From G963663735 sp963663735 (GTDB lineage Bacteria; Acidobacteriota; UBA6911; RPQK01; JAPXNP01): 64,000 nucleotides of DNA. This document shows, piece after piece, positions 17,778-26,163 of this stretch. A program made the translations under genes and the position numbers. The notes below the pieces were generated by a model that saw nothing but the letters and a program-made list of their open reading frames with translations, was not told the DNA's origin and searched no databases. Positions within the stretch are counted from its first letter, which is position 1. Every line of letters starts with the position of its first letter. Where the stretch lies: NCBI GenBank assembly GCA_963663735.2, contig CAXXHN010000001.1, positions 682,001-746,000 of the forward strand, given 5' to 3'.

Positions 17778-20472
17778 ACCAAATACAGTTTTTATCCGCT
17801 CCCTGGTTGTAAGGGACATCAAGCGGTATTTCAGCAATCCAACCGGATATGTTTTCATTACATTATTTATATTCCTCAGTGCAGCCGCAGCCTTCTGGCA
17901 GGATCGTTTTTTCAGGGATAACCTGGCTAATCTGGACCAGCTTAATTCCCTTTTCCCCCTGCTGTTGCTGGCCTTTATCCCGGCCCTGACGATGTCGGTT
18001 TGGGCGGAGGAAAAAAAGCAGTCCACTGATGAATTACTCTTTACCCTCCCTGCCTCCAGCCTGGATGTGGTCCTGGGAAAATATCTGGCAGTGCTAAGTA
18101 TTTATACTGTCGCCTTGATACTGTCTTTCAGTCATATCCTGGTTCTTTTCTGGTTGGGAAGCCCTGACATCGGTGTGCTTTTCGCCAATTACCTGGGCTA
18201 CTGGCTGATAGGCGGGACCATGATAGCGGCCGGAATACTGGCATCGGCCCTGACCTCCAACTCCGCCATAGCTTTTATCCTCGGAGCAATTTTCTGCTCA
18301 GCCTTTGTTTTCCTGAAATCCGCTGTGGGCATTGCCGGGGAATGGTTAACTGAATTTGTGGCTCCCCTCAGTATTCACAGCAGCTTCAATGATCTGGCCT
18401 CAGGAGTGATCAGCTTTTCAGCCCTGGTCTATTTTGTCTCTTGCACCGGAGTACTGCTCTATTTAAACACCCTGCTGATCGACCGCAGGCACTGGCCCGC
18501 ATACCTGGAAGGAAGGCCGACTAAACTGCACTATCTGGTCAGGGCTGCATCTATCCTGCTGATAGTCCTCAGCCTTAATATTATGATCAGCCATTGGGGC
18601 TTTCGACTGGATGTCACGGCTGAACAGCTCCATTCCCTGAGCGATGAGACTGTCATGCTGCTGGGTGAATTAACCGATGATCGCCCTGTCTTTGTACAGG
18701 CCTTTATCACCCCTGATGTGCCTGAAACCTACGTGCAGACACGTGCTAACCTGCTTGGGATCCTGAAGGAAATTGATGCTGCCGGAGGACGTAAAGTACA
18801 GGTACTGATTAATTCGACAGAACCGTTCACTGATGAAGCCCGGGACGCCAGGGAGAAATTCGGCATAATGCCCAGAAAAATTACCGACTTCGGAAATGCC
18901 CGCAGCAGCACGGTAGATGTGTTTCTGGGGCTGGCATTCACCTGCGGCGCCGAAGAAATGGTGATCCCTTTCCTGGATCGGGGTCTTTCACCGGAATACG
19001 AAATAGCCCGAAGCATCAGGGTAGTGGCCAAATCGGAACGAAAAAAGATCGGGGTTTACCAGACAGGAATCAACCTCTTCGGAGGATTGGATTATCAGAC
19101 CATGCAGTCAACCTCTCCCTGGTCCGTTGTGACAGAACTCCGCAAGCAGTATGAAATCGTACAGCTTTCCGAGTCCCAGGAAATGCCCAAAGACCTGGAC
19201 GGATTGCTGGTCGCCCTGCCTTCGTCGCTGCCCCAACCGGGAATGGATTCACTCAAAACCCTGATCAAATCCGGAATTCCGACACTGCTGCTGGTGGACC
19301 CCATGCCCGCGGTTGATATTAACCAGGCGCCTTCCGAACAGGCCGGCGCCAACACCAATCCATTCATGAGAAACCAGCAGCCGCAGCCGGAACCAAAAGG
19401 AAACATTAATCAGTTCATGGCTGATATCGGGATAAGTTGGGATTCCGGTAAAATCGTCTGGGATACCTATAATCCGCATCCTGATATGGCCCAGATGCCA
19501 CCTGAGATCGTATTCGTGGGTGTGGGCAACCAGACCAGAGACACTTTCAATCCAGATAACCCTGCTTCAGCAAAACTCCAGGAAGCGGTATTTATTTACC
19601 CAGGATATGTCAACAGGGCTGCTGAAGGAAACGTGGAATTCATACCCCTCATAAAAACCAGCGTAAGTTCCGGAAAATTTGATTACCGCCAGCTGGTCCA
19701 GCGCAGTTTCTTTGGAATCCAGCTTAATCCGAACCTTCCCCATCGCCCTGATGACAATGGTTATATCCTTGCCGCACAGGTCAAGGACAAAAACGGTACG
19801 GCAACACAGGCCCCTGAAACCAGCGAAACGGCTGAAGACGGAAACTCCAGTGCTGCTAAGGGATTAAACGTGATCGTAATTGCAGACCTGGATTTCATTT
19901 CAGAACAGTTTTTCCAGATCAGGGAAAGGGCCCCGGGAAACCTGGTTTTCGACAACGTTACTTTCTTCCTGAACTGTATCGATGTACTTGTCGGGGATGA
20001 ATCATTCATCAGCCTCAGGAACAAGCGCATGGCACACAGGACCCTGGAGAGGGTGGAGAGCCAGACCCGCAGTTTCATTGACCAGAGGCTGAAGGAGGAG
20101 GAGCAGGCTCAAGCAGAGGCGGACAGGGCCCTGCAGGAAGCCCAGGAAAGGCTGGACTCCAAAGTAGCCGAAGTCAGGCAGCGCCCCGACCTGGATGAAC
20201 GGACCAAGGAGATCATGGCCCGTAACCTTCAAGAGGTTGAGAACCGGCGTTTTGAAGTCCTCAAAACCAATATCGAGACTGAACGGGATGCCAAGATCGC
20301 CAGCAGCATGGAACGGATGGAAGACCAGATCAGGAGGATTGAAAACACTATTAAAACCTTCGCCGTCCTGATTCCGCCTATTCCGGTTTTTGTGCTGGGA
20401 GTATTCATATTCATAAGGCGGCGTCGCAAAGAAAAAGAAGGCGCGGCCGCTGCCAGAAGGTTGAGGGGGTAA
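17764..20472 (+). CDS. GldF-GldG fusion: ABC-2 permease plus auxiliary domain
   Basis: A 902-residue protein joining two proteins that are separate in gliding Bacteroidota. Residues 1-270 are an ABC-2 permease with six membrane helices (VFITLFIFLSAAAAFWQ; LLLLAFIPALTMSVWAEEKK with the typical EEK/QSTDELL segment). The next part is GldG-like: membrane helix, a periplasmic domain (DRPVFVQAFITPDVPETY, VQVLINSTEPFTDEAR, MVIPFLDRGLSPEYEIARSI), then a coiled coil (residues ~790-870) and a final helix plus basic tail. I start at the ATG at 17764 (GGAGG five bases upstream). The DUF4340 protein follows seven bases downstream. Substrate unknown; in many non-gliding bacteria this trio is of unknown export function. 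Confidence 0.85.
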   Translation: MEISKPNTVFIRSLVVRDIKRYFSNPTGYVFITLFIFLSAAAAFWQDRFFRDNLANLDQLNSLFPLLLLAFIPALTMSVWAEEKKQSTDELLFTLPASSLDVVLGKYLAVLSIYTVALILSFSHILVLFWLGSPDIGVLFANYLGYWLIGGTMIAAGILASALTSNSAIAFILGAIFCSAFVFLKSAVGIAGEWLTEFVAPLSIHSSFNDLASGVISFSALVYFVSCTGVLLYLNTLLIDRRHWPAYLEGRPTKLHYLVRAASILLIVLSLNIMISHWGFRLDVTAEQLHSLSDETVMLLGELTDDRPVFVQAFITPDVPETYVQTRANLLGILKEIDAAGGRKVQVLINSTEPFTDEARDAREKFGIMPRKITDFGNARSSTVDVFLGLAFTCGAEEMVIPFLDRGLSPEYEIARSIRVVAKSERKKIGVYQTGINLFGGLDYQTMQSTSPWSVVTELRKQYEIVQLSESQEMPKDLDGLLVALPSSLPQPGMDSLKTLIKSGIPTLLLVDPMPAVDINQAPSEQAGANTNPFMRNQQPQPEPKGNINQFMADIGISWDSGKIVWDTYNPHPDMAQMPPEIVFVGVGNQTRDTFNPDNPASAKLQEAVFIYPGYVNRAAEGNVEFIPLIKTSVSSGKFDYRQLVQRSFFGIQLNPNLPHRPDDNGYILAAQVKDKNGTATQAPETSETAEDGNSSAAKGLNVIVIADLDFISEQFFQIRERAPGNLVFDNVTFFLNCIDVLVGDESFISLRNKRMAHRTLERVESQTRSFIDQRLKEEEQAQAEADRALQEAQERLDSKVAEVRQRPDLDERTKEIMARNLQEVENRRFEVLKTNIETERDAKIASSMERMEDQIRRIENTIKTFAVLIPPIPVFVLGVFIFIRRRRKEKEGAAAARRLRG

Positions 20473-20479
20473 GATAGCC

Positions 20480-21838
20480 ATGATTGAAACAAAAAGAACC
20501 ATAACCTACGCTGTTACTGCCCTTTTGCTTTTAGTTGCCGCCATAATAGCTGTGCCCAGGAATGTCACTCCAGACGACTTTCTGGATAAAGGAGAACAGT
20601 TTTTCCCCGCATTCACTGACCCTAATGCCGCAACAACCCTGGAGGTCGTTGAGTACAACGAGGAAACCGCTTCGGCACAGCCATTCAAGGTAACCTTTAA
20701 AAACGGGATATGGACAATTCCTTCCCATTACGACTATCCTGCCGACGGCAAGGACCAACTGGCCCAAACCGCCGCCGGGGTAATCGGCCTGGTAAAATCT
20801 GATTTCAGATCGGCCAATGTAGCGGACCATGAAGCCTGCGGGGTAATCGATCCCCTGGAACAGACCTCATCGCTTAAAGGGCGGGGCAAGAGGATCACCA
20901 TCAAGGATAAAAATGATGAGGTCCTGGCTGACCTCATCCTGGGCAAAAAAGTCGAAGGCCACGGCAACCTGCGCTTCGTACGCCTGCCTGGCAGTAAACG
21001 CGTATATATCACCGAAACCCCTCTTGAAATTTCAACCCGTTTTGAGGACTGGATAGAACCTGACCTGCTGCAGGTCGCCAAGGATGATATCAGCAAAGTA
21101 ACCCTCAAGGACTACTCTATCAATGAACGAGTAGGAACGGTGGACATGAAAGACACCCTGATACTGAGCAGGAAGGGAGATAACTGGACTGCCAACCGGA
21201 CCCCAGGAGGAAAAGAGGTAGATACAGCCAAGATAAATTCGCTAATAAGTGCATTGGATGACCTTTCTATTGTTGGAGTAAGGAAAAAGCCGGAAGGACT
21301 GTCTGAAAGCCTGAAAAAATCCGAAAGGGTACCGATTTCAGCAGAAAATATCAACTCCCTCAGGTCCAGGGGATTCTACTTCACCCGCGACGGAGACCTG
21401 CTCTCCAACGAGGGTGAACTGCTGGTGGACACCAGTACCGGTCTTTCCTATACCCTTCGCTTCGGGGAAGTCCTCTACGGGACCGGGGAATCAGTTTCAG
21501 CCGGGTCCGGCGAGGAGCAGGAGGGCGGAGAGGGTACCGGGGAAAACCGTTACCTTTTTATTACAGCGGAGTACAGTTCAAAATTACTGCCTGAACCGGC
21601 AAAACCCTCCAATACAGATTTCCAGAAAAAAAGCGAGGCAGAATGGAATGATGTGGACCGGAGAAACAAGGAACTCTTTGAGAACCATAGGGAATGGGAA
21701 GAAAAAGCAGCAAAAGGTAAAAAACTGGCTGAAGATCTGACCAACCGCTTCTCTGACTGGTACTACGTCATACCGGCCAGCGCTTTTGACAGGATTCATA
21801 TTCCCAGGTCAGAAATGGTAGTTGCCAAGAAAGACTAA
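20480..21838 (+). CDS. DUF4340 domain protein of the Gld-type transporter
   Basis: A 452-residue protein with an N-terminal membrane anchor (TYAVTALLLLVAAIIAVP) and a periplasmic DUF4340 region: WTIPSHYDYPADGKDQLAQTAAGVIGLVKSD split here as WTIPSHYDYPADG and AAGVIGLVKSD, then GKKVEGHGNLRFVRLPGSKRVY, and WIEPDLLQVAKDDISKVTL. This domain almost always follows GldG-like genes, as here, and probably extends the periplasmic part of the exporter. The C-terminal third is charged and partly coiled (SEAEWNDVDRRNKELFENHR). It is the last gene of the three-gene operon. Biochemical function unknown. Confidence 0.85.
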   Translation: MIETKRTITYAVTALLLLVAAIIAVPRNVTPDDFLDKGEQFFPAFTDPNAATTLEVVEYNEETASAQPFKVTFKNGIWTIPSHYDYPADGKDQLAQTAAGVIGLVKSDFRSANVADHEACGVIDPLEQTSSLKGRGKRITIKDKNDEVLADLILGKKVEGHGNLRFVRLPGSKRVYITETPLEISTRFEDWIEPDLLQVAKDDISKVTLKDYSINERVGTVDMKDTLILSRKGDNWTANRTPGGKEVDTAKINSLISALDDLSIVGVRKKPEGLSESLKKSERVPISAENINSLRSRGFYFTRDGDLLSNEGELLVDTSTGLSYTLRFGEVLYGTGESVSAGSGEEQEGGEGTGENRYLFITAEYSSKLLPEPAKPSNTDFQKKSEAEWNDVDRRNKELFENHREWEEKAAKGKKLAEDLTNRFSDWYYVIPASAFDRIHIPRSEMVVAKKD

Positions 21839-21904
21839 CTGCCCTGGATTTCTCGCCAAGCCTCGCAGTGAGGCGGCGAAGAAGCTGATCCGACAAAAAT
21901 GGCA

Positions 21905-21939
21905 ATAAAGGCCTCCTTAACCACTAAGTTAAGGAGGCC
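21905..21939 (-). terminator. Intrinsic terminator after bcp
   Basis: A perfect 12-base-pair hairpin, GGCCTCCTTAAC (21910-21921) with GTTAAGGAGGCC (21928-21939) and a six-base loop. Read on the minus strand it is followed by TTTATT, so it terminates the bcp transcript; on the plus strand there is no T run, though it may still slow transcripts leaving the DUF4340 gene. Confidence 0.8.
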
Positions 21940-22008
21940 GACTGAACATTATGCCGCCAGGGAAGACGTAGTTGCTCCCGGGATTATTAAGCTGCTGAGA
22001 AATGCGGC

Positions 22009-22470
22009 TTAAAGGAGAGCGATAGCAGCAGGTACGCTCTCTTTTGGACTCACCTTGTACTTTACATCCAGCAGTTCGCCTTTTTCGTCAATGACAAAGT
22101 GGCTCCGGATAATGCCCATATACTTTTTCCCGTACATTGATTTCTCACCCCAGGCACCATAGAGATCTGCCAGTGTATGCTCCGGATCCAACAACAGGGT
22201 GAAAGGAAGATCATACTTTCTCCTGAACTTCTGGTGAGATTGTTTACTGTCAGGGCTGACACCCAACACCACTGCATTCTTTTCCTCTATTTCCGGGTAA
22301 TTGTCCCTGAATCCGCAAGCCTGGGAAGTGCATCCCGGAGTATTGTCTTTTGGATAAAAATAGAGAACCACCTTTTTCCCTTTCAGGTCAGAAAGTGAAA
22401 GGAGATCCCCATTATCAGTCAAAGCTTCAAACACGGGAGCTTTATCTCCTGATTTTAGTTTGTTTTCCAT
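22009..22470 (-). CDS. bcp: Thioredoxin-dependent peroxiredoxin Bcp
   Basis: A 153-residue atypical two-cysteine peroxiredoxin that reduces peroxides with thioredoxin in the cytosol. The peroxidatic Cys47 lies in YPKDNTPGCTSQAC, with the resolving Cys52 five residues later, as in the BCP/PrxQ family; the supporting Arg is in RSHFVIDEKGEL. Length is normal. An excellent AAGGAGG lies seven bases before the ATG. It is a single-gene unit with its own terminator. Confidence 0.95.
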   Translation of the reverse strand: MENKLKSGDKAPVFEALTDNGDLLSLSDLKGKKVVLYFYPKDNTPGCTSQACGFRDNYPEIEEKNAVVLGVSPDSKQSHQKFRRKYDLPFTLLLDPEHTLADLYGAWGEKSMYGKKYMGIIRSHFVIDEKGELLDVKYKVSPKESVPAAIALL

Positions 22471-22697
22471 ATCTTAGCCTCCTTGTTTAAAGATACGCCC
22501 CCCGGCTGAAAAAGATTCATAACGACACATCAGAACTTCTGAAGTCTACCCGGCATTTATCACCAACCTCCTGACTGCGTTTGCAATACGCCACCTGCAA
22601 CTTTCCCGGAAGATTGTCCGCAAAACATATCTCTGAACCCATCAGTACCAGGGAAAACGAACCAGTTCTTGAAATTGTGAATTCCAAAGGCTTTAGA

Positions 22698-22706
22698 TGA
22701 TATAAT
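22698..22706 (+). promoter_or_regulatory. Extended -10 promoter element, antisense to tRNA-Val
   Basis: TGATATAAT is a perfect extended -10 box facing the plus strand; no good -35 lies at the usual distance, which extended -10 promoters tolerate. The next plus-strand gene is der, about 270 bases away, beyond the oppositely oriented tRNA-Val gene, so a transcript from here would run antisense across that tRNA. Confidence 0.35.
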
Positions 22707-22767
22707 GGTGCCGATATTAAATAACTCCCATGGGAATCCGGGTTTTATTCATACCGGCGAGATGAAA

Positions 22768-22844
22768 TGGTGGGCGATGCTGGACTCGAACCAGTGACCT
22801 CCGCCGTGTGAAGACGGCGCTCTAACCAACTGAGCTAATCGCCC
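22768..22844 (-). tRNA. tRNA-Val (anticodon CAC)
   Basis: A 77-base cloverleaf with encoded CCA. The acceptor stem GGGCGAT pairs with ATCGCCC; the D-arm has AGCTCAGTTGGTTAGAGC; the anticodon arm is CCGTC-TTCACAC-GGCGG with anticodon CAC (one T-G pair in the stem); the T-arm has GGTTCGAGTCC. It reads valine GTG codons. A consensus promoter lies just upstream. Confidence 0.95.
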
Positions 22845-22855
22845 GCGAGTTTTTA

Positions 22856-22885
22856 ATTCTAAGTTAAGACCTGGAACAGTGTCAA
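22856..22885 (-). promoter_or_regulatory. Predicted promoter of tRNA-Val
   Basis: On the minus strand: -35 TTGACA (22885-22880), 18-base spacer, -10 TAGAAT (22861-22856), ending about 12 bases before the mature tRNA. It is one of the best consensus matches in the window. Confidence 0.7.
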
Positions 22886-22978
22886 TCTCCATGTCTGAAA
22901 GCCGGCCCAGAGTTTATCTCCCTGACACAAATCAGCTTCATTTTTTGTTGAAAAAAAAGTAAATATAAATCTAAATAA

Positions 22979-24307
22979 ATGTATAAAGTAGCAATTGTCG
23001 GTCGACCCAACGTAGGCAAATCAACACTTTTCAACCGTATGACCCGGTCCCGAAAAGCACTGGTTGGCAACGAACCCGGAATTACCAGAGACCGAATATA
23101 CGAAGTTATTGAATTGGAAGGCAAAACCTTCGAACTTGTCGATACGGGCGGGATTGTGCCCGATGACCAGGACATGATCCCATCAATGATCCTTGACCAG
23201 GCTCGAATGGCAATAAGTGATTCCGACCTGATCCTGCTTCTTGTAGACGCGCGCGCTGGCCTGATACCACTAGACGAAAGCCTTGCTTCCCTGATCAAAT
23301 CTACAGGTAAAATGGCATGGCTGGTCCCGACAAAGGTAGATGTTCCCGGAGTTGAAGCCCATGTATGGGAATTCAGTAAGCTTGGGATGGAAAAAGTTTT
23401 TCCGGTTTCGGCCGAACATAACCTGGGTACCCATGACCTCATGGACTCCATCCTGGAAAGAATTCCTGAAAATTCCGCCCTGGGAGGCCCGGGCAAGGCC
23501 GACAGGGAGATCAGAATTGCTGTCGTTGGCAGACCAAATGTCGGAAAATCCTCCCTGGTTAATAAAATCCTGGGTGAGAACAGGGTGATTGTTTCCAACA
23601 TCCCTGGTACTACCAGAGATTCGGTTGACTCTCCCTTCGAATTTGAATCCAAAAAGTTCAGGATAATCGACACTGCCGGCATCAGGCGCAAGGGACGAAC
23701 TACCTTAAAGGCTGAACAGCTAAGCGTGATCATGGCCAGAAAAAATATGGAACAGGCTGACGTGGTTATCCTGGTTATCGATGTAGTGGAAGGTGCCACT
23801 CACCTTGATGCCACGATTGCAGGATATGCCTTCGAAGCCGGGAAATCAGTCATAGTGGCCGTTAACAAGTGGGATTTACCCGAAAAAGAAACAAACACCG
23901 CCCGGAAACTGGAACTTGATTTCAGAGACAAAATGAAGTTCCTTGATTTTGCCCCCTTTGTATTTGTGTCAGCATTATCCGGAAAAAGAGTCTTTGACCT
24001 GCTTCGTATCGCCTCTCAGGCCTGGGACTGCCGTAATACCAGGGTTCCTACTCCTGAACTGAATGAACTCATCCTAAGTTCCGGAGGCCCCGGTAATGTT
24101 GTGGTCAGGGACAACACCCTGAAATCAAAGGTCAAATATTGCTGCCAAATAGGTGTAGACCCTCCCGCTTTTGTACTATTTATGAGGGGATCCGAAAAGC
24201 TCCACTTTTCAACTGTCCGTTTCATCACCAACCGATTAAGGGAAAATTATGACTTTTTTGCTACCCCGATCCGGCTGATCCAGAGGCCATCGAAAAAGAA
24301 AAAATAG
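22979..24307 (+). CDS. der: Ribosome assembly GTPase Der (EngA)
   Basis: A 442-residue double GTPase needed for 50S subunit assembly. The first G domain has GRPNVGKST (residues 8-16) and DTGG; the second has GRPNVGKSS (184-192), DTAG and NKWD (296-299). The first domain's base-recognition motif reads TKVD rather than NKxD, an accepted variant. A KH-like C-terminal domain ends in a basic tail RPSKKKK. Length is normal. The ATG lies in a very A-rich stretch with no Shine-Dalgarno, yet starts exactly at the family's first residues, so initiation may rely on an unstructured leader. Confidence 0.97.
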   Translation: MYKVAIVGRPNVGKSTLFNRMTRSRKALVGNEPGITRDRIYEVIELEGKTFELVDTGGIVPDDQDMIPSMILDQARMAISDSDLILLLVDARAGLIPLDESLASLIKSTGKMAWLVPTKVDVPGVEAHVWEFSKLGMEKVFPVSAEHNLGTHDLMDSILERIPENSALGGPGKADREIRIAVVGRPNVGKSSLVNKILGENRVIVSNIPGTTRDSVDSPFEFESKKFRIIDTAGIRRKGRTTLKAEQLSVIMARKNMEQADVVILVIDVVEGATHLDATIAGYAFEAGKSVIVAVNKWDLPEKETNTARKLELDFRDKMKFLDFAPFVFVSALSGKRVFDLLRIASQAWDCRNTRVPTPELNELILSSGGPGNVVVRDNTLKSKVKYCCQIGVDPPAFVLFMRGSEKLHFSTVRFITNRLRENYDFFATPIRLIQRPSKKKK

Positions 24308-24495
24308 CTCAGAAGGATGTTTTTCCACCATTCCCAAGACAGATATTTAAAACAGTATTGAATCCAATTCAAAAGTGACTACATAGAAGAATAATCATGT
24401 GTAAACAGCATCGATACAAAAATTTCTCCCTAAAGATGCCGATTTTGTGATAAATTAAGTGTGTAACATATACATTAACCAAGAGATACCAAATT

Positions 24496-24765
24496 ATGAT
24501 AAGAGCTGACTTAGTAAATGCTGTCCATGAAAAACACGGCGGAATTTCGTACGAAGAAGCCAACGAGATCGTGGTCAAAATAATAGACACAATTGTAGAA
24601 ACTCTGGCAGGGGGCGAAAGCGTTAAGCTGACAGGTTTCGGAACACTTTCGGTGATCCACAGGAAACCCAAGCTGGGCAGAAACCCTCAAACAGGCGACA
24701 GGCTCCTTCTTAAGGCAAACCGTCACATAACTTTCAGACCATCTCGAAATATTTCTTTTGATTGA
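24496..24765 (+). CDS. ihfA: Integration host factor / HU family protein (IhfA-like)
   Basis: An 89-residue DNA-bending protein of the HU/IHF family. The dimer core is MIRADLVNAVHEKHGGISYE; the DNA-wrapping arm is VIHRKPKLGRNPQTGDRL with the tip proline; it ends ITFRPSRNISFD. The order ihfA, merR, tRNA-Pro seen here recurs in several deltaproteobacterial-type and related genomes, which favours the alpha subunit of IHF over HU. The stop overlaps the next start (TGATG). The distinction between IHF-alpha and HU is not certain. Confidence 0.88.
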   Translation: MIRADLVNAVHEKHGGISYEEANEIVVKIIDTIVETLAGGESVKLTGFGTLSVIHRKPKLGRNPQTGDRLLLKANRHITFRPSRNISFD

Positions 24766-25124
24766 TGAAAAAGACTCCATCCAAGCTGTTTTATAAGATC
24801 GGGGAGGTCTGCAAGATAACTGGTGTGGAATCGCATGTTCTTCGCTACTGGGAGAGTGCTTTTCCACGCCTGAAACCTGTTAAAAACCGGGCTGGCCAGC
24901 GAATTTACACCCAGAATGATCTAAACCTGGTGCAGTACATCAAGGAACTTCTCTACGAGAAGCGTTTTACAATCGCTGGTGCCAATGCCAAGCTCAAGGA
25001 AGAAGGCTGGGGAAACAAGCAGGACATGGCCCTGTTTACAGATACCCAGGATGCCCGGAAAAACCTGGCCCTGAGCGAAATAAAACTGCAGCTTGACAAA
25101 ATAACTGAAATTCTCGACAAGTAG
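24765..25124 (+). CDS. MerR family transcriptional regulator
   Basis: A 119-residue regulator with a MerR-type winged helix at the N-terminus (YKIGEVCKITGVESHVLRYW, then ESAFPRLKP and RAGQRIYTQNDLNLVQYI), followed by a short helix (KRFTIAGANAKLKEEG) and a weak dimerisation coil. It has no long effector-binding domain and no metal-binding cysteines. The ATG shares its A with the stop codon of ihfA (TGATG), so the two are translationally coupled. Target unknown; this partner of ihfA is conserved in several phyla. Confidence 0.9.
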   Translation: MKKTPSKLFYKIGEVCKITGVESHVLRYWESAFPRLKPVKNRAGQRIYTQNDLNLVQYIKELLYEKRFTIAGANAKLKEEGWGNKQDMALFTDTQDARKNLALSEIKLQLDKITEILDK

Positions 25125-25247
25125 AACTGCGCCCTGCTGCGTCTGACACCTGTGCGCTTATTTCTTCCCCGGTTTTCACTCTCACTTAAACGCTGTGCCA
25201 AGGCTGTTTTAATTATCCTTTGACTCTTTAATGACCTTTATCTTTTC

Positions 25248-25256
25248 TGCTATAAT
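25248..25256 (+). promoter_or_regulatory. Extended -10 element of the tRNA-Pro promoter
   Basis: TGCTATAAT is a perfect extended -10 box, 17 bases before the mature tRNA-Pro 5' end. A TTGACT at 25220 lies too far (25-base spacing) to be its -35, so the extended motif probably carries recognition. Confidence 0.55.
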
Positions 25257-25273
25257 CTGGTTTCACTTATAGT

Positions 25274-25350
25274 CGGGACGTAGCGCAGCCTGGTAGCGCA
25301 CCTGAATGGGGTTCAGGGGGTCGCGAGTTCGAATCTCGCCGTCCCGACCA
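25274..25350 (+). tRNA. tRNA-Pro (anticodon GGG)
   Basis: A 77-base cloverleaf with encoded CCA: acceptor CGGGACG pairs with CGTCCCG, D-arm TAGCGCAGCCTGGTAGCGCA, anticodon arm CCTGA-ATGGGGT-TCAGG with anticodon GGG and G37, T-arm GAGTTCGAATCTC. It reads proline CCC/CCU codons. It follows ihfA-merR, a conserved neighbourhood. Confidence 0.96.
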
Positions 25351-25483
25351 GTTTTCAGCATTAATCTCACCCCCTCGCATCTGTTCTGAATAAATTTCAG
25401 CTTCTGTTGCATAACTGCGACTACTTTCAGCCTTGCATAATAGCTATAGCACTACTCCGAGCCGATCACAGAGAGCAGGGTTT

Positions 25484-25554
25484 CAAACCTCTGTCACTAT
25501 AAGTTATTGTTTTAAAACTGATTATAAATCAGCAGTGATAAGACAGAAGGTTTG
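25484..25554. repeat. Nested inverted repeats in an empty intergenic stretch
   Basis: Outer arms CAAACCTCTGTC (25484-25495) and GACAGAAGGTTTG (25542-25554) pair with one bulged base; inside lies a second palindrome CTGATT-ATA-AATCAG. The 300 bases between tRNA-Pro and def hold no gene. The element could be a small structured RNA, a tRNA-linked att remnant or a miniature palindromic repeat; I cannot decide. Confidence 0.4.
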
Positions 25555-25649
25555 GAACGGTAAATGCTATTTTATGTCCGTTAGAGTAGTAATGCAGTGA
25601 TCAGATTAATTCACATCAAGATACAAGACTACGAAGCAGAATATGAATT

Positions 25650-26132
25650 ATGGAATTCGAAAAAAAACCTTTCAACCTGAGGATCTTCCCTGATGAAATC
25701 CTTCGCCAGATCTGTACGCCGGTGGAGCGGTTCAATGATGAACTTCGGGACATATTCCATGAGATGCTGGCGCTGATGCGTGCCAGCGATGGTATCGGCC
25801 TAGCTGCGCCCCAGGTCGGAATCACCAGGCGGCTCTTTGTCTGTGAGCTTGAAGAGCAGGCTTTCTGCTTTGCTAATCCGGTTATTACCGTAGCTTCCGG
25901 AGAATCTTGGATGGTTGAGGGATGTCTCAGCCTGCCTGATATACAGACTGAGGTTAAACGAAATGAACAGATTCTGGTAAAGGGTTTTGATGCTTACGGC
26001 AAAGAAAAAAAATTCCGCGCGACCGGAATGTGGGGCAGAGTTCTCCAGCACGAAATCGATCACCTGGACGGTATCCTGATAACAGACCGGGGCGACATCA
26101 TTCAAAGCACCAAAGAGGGATCTCCAGCCTGA
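25650..26132 (+). CDS. def: Peptide deformylase
   Basis: A 160-residue metalloenzyme that removes the formyl group from new polypeptides. All three motifs are intact: GIGLAAPQVG (48-57), EGCLSLP (90-96) and QHEIDHLDG (133-141); Cys92, His134 and His138 bind the metal and Glu135 is catalytic. Length is normal for type 1 enzymes. The ribosome site is weak. No methionyl-tRNA formyltransferase gene, often its neighbour, is in the window. Confidence 0.96.
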   Translation: MEFEKKPFNLRIFPDEILRQICTPVERFNDELRDIFHEMLALMRASDGIGLAAPQVGITRRLFVCELEEQAFCFANPVITVASGESWMVEGCLSLPDIQTEVKRNEQILVKGFDAYGKEKKFRATGMWGRVLQHEIDHLDGILITDRGDIIQSTKEGSPA

Positions 26133-26163
26133 CTCGCGGAAACTGACAATCAAAGAAATCAAT

